Source of the DNA: Archilochus colubris
Taxonomy: Eukaryota; Chordata; Aves; Apodiformes; Trochilidae
Reading direction: 5' to 3'
NCBI GenBank assembly: GCA_023079485.1
Contig: CM041092.1
Span: 2,613,127-2,677,126, forward strand
Length of the DNA: 64,000 nucleotides
In this document: in pieces, positions 57,591 through 64,000 of the stretch
Numbering within the stretch: position 1 is the first letter of the stretch
Layout: each line of letters starts with the position of its first letter
Translations under genes and position numbers: made by a program
The notes under the pieces: model-generated
Told to the model about the DNA's origin: nothing
Seen by the model: the letters and a program-made list of their open reading frames with translations, nothing else
Databases searched by the model: none

Positions 57591-58010
57591 GTTGCAGATT
57601 AAAGAAAATGGCTGAGAAATGTCCAAGACCTAATCTGATGCCATACAAACTTTCTGGTCTAAAAGCCCAGGATCAGCAACATTCCTGATGCTTGAAGTCA
57701 CCTTTACCTCCAGTGATGCTCCTGGGGGGAAATTTAACCCTTCAGGGTCTAAATCCACACAGTTTCTTTCAGCTCTTATGGATTTCTTTAATCATACAAC
57801 TGGTGAATCTCTGCCTGTGCAAACAAGTTGATTTATCTCCTGTTTTTTACTGGTGGAAATGAGTTTGGGAAGCTCATGGGTTCATGTCTAACCACACAGT
57901 TTTCCTATACTGGATGCCCATGCTGGCAAATAGTTGGCATGGAGTTTAGCTCCCACCTCTGTAGAGATGAAAAACTTTTCTAACTCTGTACATTACTAGC
58001 TGCTAAACCT

Positions 58011-58050
58011 TCTAATTCCTGTGAACTTTTTCTAATTCCTGAAAACTTTT
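58011..58050. repeat. 20-bp tandem duplication, two copies
   Basis: TCTAATTCCTGTGAACTTTT is followed directly by TCTAATTCCTGAAAACTTTT, with two differences. Confidence 0.95.
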
Positions 58051-58936
58051 CTTTCTCTCCTTTGGTTTCACATGCCAAGGATTGAGTTTTTTGAGAGGTA
58101 GGTATTAAAACTTGGGGAGGGGGGTGTGTGAAAAAAAATGTCAGCTATATTCAGTTTCAGGTACAAAAATTAATTAGCCAAAGTATTTCAATTTTCCTAC
58201 TGGCAAGTCAGACTAAATTAGCTTTCCTGTGGGAAAAAGAAAAGTTCAATTAAAACAAAAGACCTGTGTGGAAGAGATTTCTGCAAATGATTTCAAGTTC
58301 AGTTTTCAGATGGGTGACAAATTAACAGGGAGATTAGGATTTTAGTCAAGTCTCCATTTTAAGAAACTTGAACTGTACCAGTGTGCAAAAGATAAATAGA
58401 CTCAGTTCTGCATGACTTCTGCTATAAAAACTAATAGGATGGAAAATTACTACCAAGGAGAAAAAAATGCCACGATATTAGATAATTAACACTGCTGAGC
58501 TGAAGTTCTGTAAGACTTGACTGACAACAAAGATATTTGCTGCCTATAACCTGAGAGCAAAGCATCTTTCTAGGCTGAGCTTGGCAGAAGTGATGTAAAA
58601 ACACCAGAGATTTAAAACCAAAAAGGGCTGTACCACAACAGGCCTTTCAGAAGGACTTGCTCATATGTCTCCTTGCCTCTTTTCAGTGCTCTTTCTTACT
58701 CTCCTTCCCTTCTTCTGCTTTATTTTTTTGTGCTTTGGACAATTTCTCCAGTTTCTTACAGTGTTTTTTTGCCCAAGTCAGTTCAGAGCCCATCTCAACC
58801 AAGTCTTTTATACAACTTAACCATATTCATCTCATCTGGCCTGGAGCACTTATGGACAGCCAAAGTTCATACTGGTTTTGGTCCCGACTTCTTCTCTGAA
58901 GGCAAATGAATAATTGCTGAGGTCCATAGGGTCCTT

Positions 58937-58964
58937 AGTCCTTATACTGTAGTCCTTATACTGT
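58937..58964. repeat. 14-bp perfect tandem duplication
   Basis: AGTCCTTATACTGT occurs twice in a row with no mismatch; a partial third unit (GTCCTT) precedes it. Confidence 0.95.
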
Positions 58965-59924
58965 AAGAATTTTCCAAGAATTGAAATTTGTTCATGTAGC
59001 CTTGAATAAATTTCCTTTCCACACTGATATCTCAGTTAGGTCCCTGACCCCAGGTGTTTGCAAGGTTGTTGGATGAAGACAAGGTTTTGAGAAGCATCTG
59101 GGAGCTTCACATTGAAGCTCAGAGGCAATTTTGGAGATCTCAGTGAAATCACAGGTTGCAGAGAGGGTTTGCATAAACAAGTGCAGGAGATCAGTGGCAG
59201 AGTCTGGAGAACAAGGGAAGTCCAACTGTTTTTTCTGCTTTTATGGTCTGCAGAACCTTCTCTGGCTGCATCTTATAGCACTGAGTAACTGTACCTTCAG
59301 TTTTGTATGTGAAAATATGTCAGAACTTAAGAAATGACCTCCTGGGACAGGCAAGCATCTGTCTTGGTCCATCCTTCTGTCTCTGAAAGAGCAATGGGAG
59401 ATGTGATGCAGGGGGAGCAAAGTCTGGCTACAAAAAGAAGAGAAAGCAAAATATCTCAGAGCTGTTGAAAAGCATAAGCAGGGAAAAGATGAAGGTAGAA
59501 CTGACTTTCCTTTTTTTATTATATTTTTTTCCCTAGATGTGTCAGGATGACATCAGGAGCTCATTTTGACAGGGGTTTTCTTTTTAGAGCTGTTGAGTGT
59601 ATTTCCCTCTTATTTTTTGGCTTAATTGGGAATAATTGCTATGACTTCTAAGGGCTTAGATCCTAATTATGATATTGTAGTTTAACCAATTACACTTCAC
59701 TTTCTCTTTGTCCAGGAACCCTTGCAGGGCCTTACTTTGGTTTGAGAGAGATGTGCTGGTTCATTAAGCTACAGAAATGTGCATTAATCCAAGAAAAGCA
59801 GTGTTGGGCTGGATGGATAGCACTTTGAAGGCAGTGCTGGAGTTCTAGTTGTTGGGTGAGGTCGATATTATCTTTGGTCTGTCCCCATAAGCACACAGAT
59901 GGGAAAGCAGGCAGCTGGATAAAA

Positions 59925-60151
59925 GGAAAAGTGGAAGAGGAGAGGTTGAGGTGGGATCTTAGGGTGAAATTGTTTGGTGTGAGGGTGCTGAGCCCCTGTC
60001 CCAGGTTCCCAGAGAAGCTGTGGCTGCCCCATCCCTGGCAGTGTTGAAGGTTGGATGGGGCTTGGAGCATCCTGGGCTGTGGGAGATGTCCCAGGTAGGG
60101 GATGGGACTGGATGAGCTGGAAGGTCCCTTCTATGGTTTTATGATTCTAGG
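59925..60151 (+). mobile_element. CR1 LINE fragment, 3' end
   Basis: It contains GGTGAAATTGTTTGGTGTGA, GGGTGCTGAGCCCCTGTCC, GAGAAGCTGTGGCTGCCCC, GGAAGGTCCCTTC and a tail TTTTATGATTCTAGG. It belongs to the same subfamily as 40880-41170. The ORF2 tail is recognisable but degenerate. Confidence 0.92.
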
Positions 60152-60580
60152 AAAATAACTTGAGTTAGAAGAAAAGGAAAAGGTTTCAAACAGTTCATTG
60201 CCTCCAGTGCAGAACCTCATCTCCAAGGAGATAGAGAGGATGGATGAGGACAGGGAGTACATCCAGGGAAACCAGAAAGGACAAGCCAGCAAGACAGGAT
60301 ATACCAAAAGGAACCAAGAAACAGAAAAAACAGTGACAAGGATTTTCTATGAGTGATTTTCTTGGTTTACCTATCTGTGCTTCTGTCTCTAATAGCTGTC
60401 AGGCTCAATACTCAAGCTAGTTAGAGAAATGAGCAATTAAAAGTGCTTTAAAAAGATCCTGGGCTCCCAGCAAGGCACAGGGTTTCTTGGAGCCCTTGTT
60501 TACCCTGAGCATGCTCAGAGCCCTGCCTGGTTTTAGCACGGCTGAGCCTAAATTAAGATTCCATTTTCACTGCTTTGCAG
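60152..60580. other. Gene-free unique sequence
   Basis: Nothing was recognised apart from the AATTAAAAGTGC-type AT-rich words near 60436. Confidence 0.5.
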
Positions 60581-60812
60581 ACACAATCTATCTGCAACAT
60601 GATATTTATCCCTACAGCTGGCAGCTGTGGTGTCAAGTGCTGCAGATAGATGAGAGCATTTTCCTCCGATGCAAATATTTCTTTTGCCACATTTGCTCTT
60701 TGAGGCAGTCACACAAAGTTTGCAGCAAAATTGTACTGGCAAGAGTCAAAATTCCTCCTTCTCTGTCACTTAGAAGGGAATTTGGACTCTATATAGTCCA
60801 AAGATCTCAAGG
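60581..60812 (+). other. Candidate exon or conserved element, unrecognised
   Basis: A good acceptor (TTTTCACTGCTTTGCAG, ending at 60580) and a good donor (CTCAAGG|GTAAGTGG, GT at 60813) bracket 232 bases that are open in one frame for all 77 codons. The peptide is Cys-rich in the middle (RCKYFFCHICSLRQ, HKVCSK) and ends with a Ser/Arg-rich part. The frame also extends upstream to a Met at 60487, and a stop follows immediately after the donor. I recognise no family. The same block carries a perfect POU octamer ATGCAAAT (60669-60676) and has conserved-element texture. An enhancer with an accidental open frame is therefore an equally good reading. Confidence 0.27.
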
Positions 60813-61369
60813 GTAAGTGGTTGCTTCCTGTTTTACTTGGCAGGTTAAAAAAGGAGGTTCCACTTGCAAAAATATATGCTGCAAGTAAGTAATTAGCACT
60901 CTGGTTTTAGCATAATGCAACAATTAATACAGATTTGGTGTTAAGAATGCTCCTCAGCAAGAACAAATCACTCCTAAATGAAAACCTCCATTAAAAAAAA
61001 AAAAAAAAAAAAAAGTTTCTCTTTTATGTGACAAACTCCTGAATTAAGTAATTCTTGGCTGTTGAAAGATCACAGCAGAACTGGAACAAAAGAGAAAAGT
61101 CTCTTGACTTTAAAAAAAGCAAGTCATTCAAATGTGCCAGGCAAAGGGTGTTCTGGGTTTGCTGTCTGGAGTGGTTTTACCCCATCGTTCAGGCTGCTGT
61201 CATTTTTTGTATGAAACAAAAGTCTTCAGGCTTAGGGACACAGGGAAGAGCTCAGTGGCTGCAGAAGGGCAGAGAGGCAGGATGAAGGAAATCTGTCATC
61301 TTCCATGTGGGTCAGGAATTTGTGTTTTAGGAGGGTGCTTGGGAATGAAGTTTTGAGTTAAGGACAGGG
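60813..61369. other. Gene-free sequence with long poly-A
   Basis: It contains a 22-A run at 60993-61014; no transposon body is recognisable upstream of it. Nothing else was seen. Confidence 0.55.
60993..61014. repeat. Poly-A run, 22 A
   Basis: The longest homopolymer in the window. Confidence 0.97.
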
Positions 61370-61830
61370 AAGGTGATGCCCAAAGGAGCAGCTCATGCTC
61401 AGAGTTGGCCAAGTGGGTCTGGGACAAAAGAATTGGAGAGGGCACAGGAGAGGGTGTGGACGTGTAGGACGACCTGGATTTCTTCAAACAGCTGGAGGAA
61501 GCCTCATAATTCCTGTGGGAGACTTTATGCATCTGTTACAAGGGTATCTGATAGGGTGGAACAAGATTTCTGGAGGGACAGTGGCCCGTGAATGGGTTGC
61601 TTAGGGCAGATGTTCCCTGGATCTGCTAGGGAAGGAGATGGGGATGTGCAGATCAATGGCAGCTCTGGCTGCAAGGACCTTGGGATAATGGTGTTTAAAC
61701 TCTTTAAAACACTGTGGGAAATGAATAAGGGGATGAAGCCTTGAATGATTTGATCTGGCTTTTGAAGCTGGCTGTTTTGAGCAGGTGTTTGGAGCAGAGG
61801 CCTCCAGAGGTCTCACAGATGAGGTTATTT
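61370..61830 (+). mobile_element. Degenerate retroelement, probable old CR1
   Basis: The right end (GATTTGATCTGGCTTTTGAAG, TTTTGAGCAGGTGTTTGGAGC, GGCCTCCAGAGGTCTC) resembles an old CR1 3' block (TTGAGCAGG..GTTGGA..GACCTCCAGAGGTCCC). It lacks clear tail octamers. GTGAATGGGTTGCTTAGGGC upstream may correspond to the ORF2 end. The left boundary is uncertain and an LTR-type element cannot be excluded. Confidence 0.45.
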
Positions 61831-64000
61831 GATTAGTGTCTGATTTCTCAGTTCTGCACCAAAAGGGGAAATGAGCAGAGTTTTATTTCATGAGGTCAGA
61901 ATCTTTGTGCTGTGGATTTGCTGCAGTATTAGCTGATTTGTAGAGCTGTCTTTTCCTAACACTTTCCTTGTGTGGCTATCTGGCTGTGACCTTTTTGGAA
62001 ATCACACTGAATTTTGGGTTTGGGTCTTGATCCCAAAGAAAAGGAAAAGTATAAAGCAGAATACAACCCATGAGCATGAGAATACAACCCAACTTCTGGC
62101 TTCGCTTTTAGTTCAAGTACTTATCTAAGGTCTGAATTCTCTCTTACTGTTTTTTAGCCTGTTTCTGTTGAACCCTCCAAACACAAAGTAAATGAGAATT
62201 CCTTTTCATGATGGTTGGAGATGTACTTATTCTGAACCTCAGGAAATAGCTGACTGTAATTTTGAAGCATTAAAATAATTTACTGGGTATATTTAACAGT
62301 ACTAGAATAGAAATGTCTTTACATTTTCTTAGTATTTCACTCTGTTTAATGCCCCTTTTACCTCGTTTTTTTTCAATACAGACTCAAGTTAATGTTTTCA
62401 CTTAGTCTCTGTTATGTTTGTGCAGCATTGTAGTGGCTGGTCTGTAAATATCAGTTATTTGGTTATAGGAATAAGATCAATTTTTTAAAAACAAGCAAAA
62501 AAGCCACTAGTGAGGTTTGCTTTTAGTTAAAATATGTTTTAATGGGTTATATTTGATCCATCTGGATTGTTTTCAGGGTTTTTTTTTTTTTGCTATGTGC
62601 AGTACATTACCTTAAAAACTCAAGATGTGCTTGGAAAAACAGATACCTACATCTGGGTTTCTGGTTTTGATTATTTCCCAAGAGCTGGGATTCTTATCAA
62701 ACTATCAGGTAAATTTATATCTAGCTTGGGTAATTGTATTGTCCATAGGAGCTTTTGAGATTTCTGGGATTTTTTTTTTACAATTCAAACCTTTACAACT
62801 CATCTTCACATTTTGCTCATGCTCCACTTTTGTCCAAAGGAAATATTCATCTTTCTTCTGTACTCCCTCTAGTGTTTAATGCACTGTATGGCTGAAAACA
62901 GCAAACAAACACACTCTTGTTTTCACTCAAACCCAGTGAAAGAGTTTATGTAATATTTTCTTTCTTCTTGCTGAAGTTCCTTTGGGGTTTGTTCTCATGA
63001 GACTCGTGAGCCCATTTGAGCTGATAGGAAAAACCTCCCCGAGTGTTTGCAAAATCAGGGTTCAAGCTGGGCTTTGAATATAAAATCATTTCAAAACTTA
63101 CCCAATGCAAAATATGAACAAGAAAAAGCCTTTGCTGTCAATTGGTGGCTCATAAGGAGGCAAATTAATTGCTGTCTAAGTGAATCTTATTCCCAAGCAT
63201 GTATTTGTTGCAGTTGCTTGCAGTCGCATTTAAGCTGGGGCTGGGAAGAAGAGACCTGGATGAAAGCAACTTGGGTTTTTTTCAGTTACATAAAACTCTG
63301 AAAGGCTTTTACAAATTGCTTCTGTGTGGGAGGCAGCTTGCTGCAAAGCTGTCACTTGAAACTTTATCAATCAGAAGACAGTACCGTGTTTAATTATGCA
63401 GATTTTTCAAAGTAAAAGAACTTTTTTCTTGCATGAAAATGTCGAACGGAGTCAGGTGAGATCTGGAACAATCTGAAAGGTTTTGAAGAGTTTGCTAGGC
63501 TTAATTGAAATAGCTTCAAAAAGCTTGCTCTTATGAAGAAATGTGGTCTACTTGAAGTGTTTTAGCTTTCTTCTTTATAAAAGAAAACCCTTTTCTCTCC
63601 TTGTATATTGTACAAGTTGTCACCAGCTTCTAATTATCCCTCTCCCCAGCAAAGGAGTCCATCTCAATGTATCCTTGAGTCTCTCTGAAGTTGTAAAGAT
63701 TTCCACTCCCTGCATTTTCAGGGCCTAATTTAGGAGCCTTGAGCCTTCAAATATTGGGATGTTGAATTTTCCTGTCCATCAGTGCCCAGAGGGGGCAGCA
63801 AACGCTGTGCTCTTCGTGGAGCATCCAATAAATCCTTTCCTCGTGGAGAGGGTTTGGATTTCTCACCAAGTAGGCAGAATGCTGCAGACATCCTGATGCT
63901 TGCTAGGAAACCTCAAAAACCTCTCAGCTGTGCTTTTGGGTTTGCTGCCATGATGTCATGTCTCCCATATCTTCTGAGAGAAGCAAGGATGAGTTGGATT
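61831..64000. other. Gene-free sequence, end of window
   Basis: No gene was recognised. A 12-base string GAATACAACCCA occurs twice at an offset of 20 (62060 and 62080). A T run lies at about 62579-62591. The segment 63040-63250 (GTCAATTGGTGGC, GGCAAATTAATTGC, GCAGTCGCATTTAAGC) has a conserved-element texture, but only weakly. Confidence 0.5.

Larger units (their letters stand above)
57591..59924. other. Gene-free unique sequence
   Basis: No gene was recognised. It holds two small tandem duplications: 20 bp at 58011-58050 and 14 bp at 58937-58964. Confidence 0.55.

Noticed and set aside
60993..61014. Poly-A run as the tail of a processed pseudogene
   Set aside because: No coding or known RNA sequence was recognised upstream, and no target-site duplication was found.
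63095..63180. Minus-strand block ending at GTAAGTTTTG with an open frame (NLPPYEPPIDSKGFF)
   Set aside because: The peptide looks tidy, but the acceptor is weak and the block is only about 25 codons. It is not distinguishable from chance.
1..64000. CRISPR arrays, operons, phage or bacterial mobile elements
   Set aside because: No regularly spaced repeats, no dense same-strand genes, and clear vertebrate LINE content; the window is eukaryotic.
1..64000. tRNA, rRNA or snRNA genes
   Set aside because: No A-box/B-box pair in a cloverleaf context and no recognisable rRNA or snRNA core were noticed by eye. tRNAscan and Rfam searches would be needed to exclude them fully.

Overview
This looks like vertebrate genomic DNA from a bird. 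The dominant interspersed repeat is CR1, the main LINE of birds and other sauropsids. Many copies carry the 3' hallmark: a GGTCCCTTCCAACC block followed by ATTCTATG-type octamer repeats. No Alu, L1 or B-type repeats were recognised. At least three CR1 subfamilies are present, a mixture I associate with birds, probably Neoaves; that taxonomic step is inference. No bacterial gene organisation, operon or CRISPR array is visible, and no complete protein-coding gene could be identified.

Layout. Positions 1-5.4 kb hold three minus-strand CR1 copies, including a long young-looking one at 3172-4065. From 5.4 to 15.1 kb there are only unique sequence and microsatellites. From 15.1 to 20.5 kb lie three plus-strand CR1 copies, one of which (18465-19302) keeps an intact frame for the C-terminal part of ORF2. 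From 20.5 to 34 kb no CR1 was recognised. This stretch has AT-rich, conserved-looking segments at 25.7-26.9, 31.4-31.6 and 32.8-33.1 kb, and a small exon-like block at 28.63-28.73 kb. From 34 to 41.2 kb there are five CR1 pieces. From 41.2 to 54.5 kb there is a 13 kb stretch with only a 47-bp CR1 tail, containing several blocks that look like distal enhancers, the best at 41.38-41.82 kb with four TAATTA cores. From 54.5 to 64 kb are a tandemly duplicated CR1 tail, two ordinary CR1 fragments, one degenerate retroelement and a second exon-like block at 60.58-60.81 kb.

The only protein-coding material I can name is retrotransposon ORF2 fragments. All are 5'-truncated and lack the endonuclease and most of the reverse transcriptase, so none could move by itself. 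The rest reads as intergenic or deep intronic DNA of a gene-poor region. I did not find a convincing new biological system. The best leads are the candidate regulatory blocks, three weak exon candidates, an unexplained 36-bp direct repeat pair 1.38 kb apart, a duplicated CR1 tail and a small palindromic cluster. All conservation statements are judged from composition and motif content alone; no alignment could be run.
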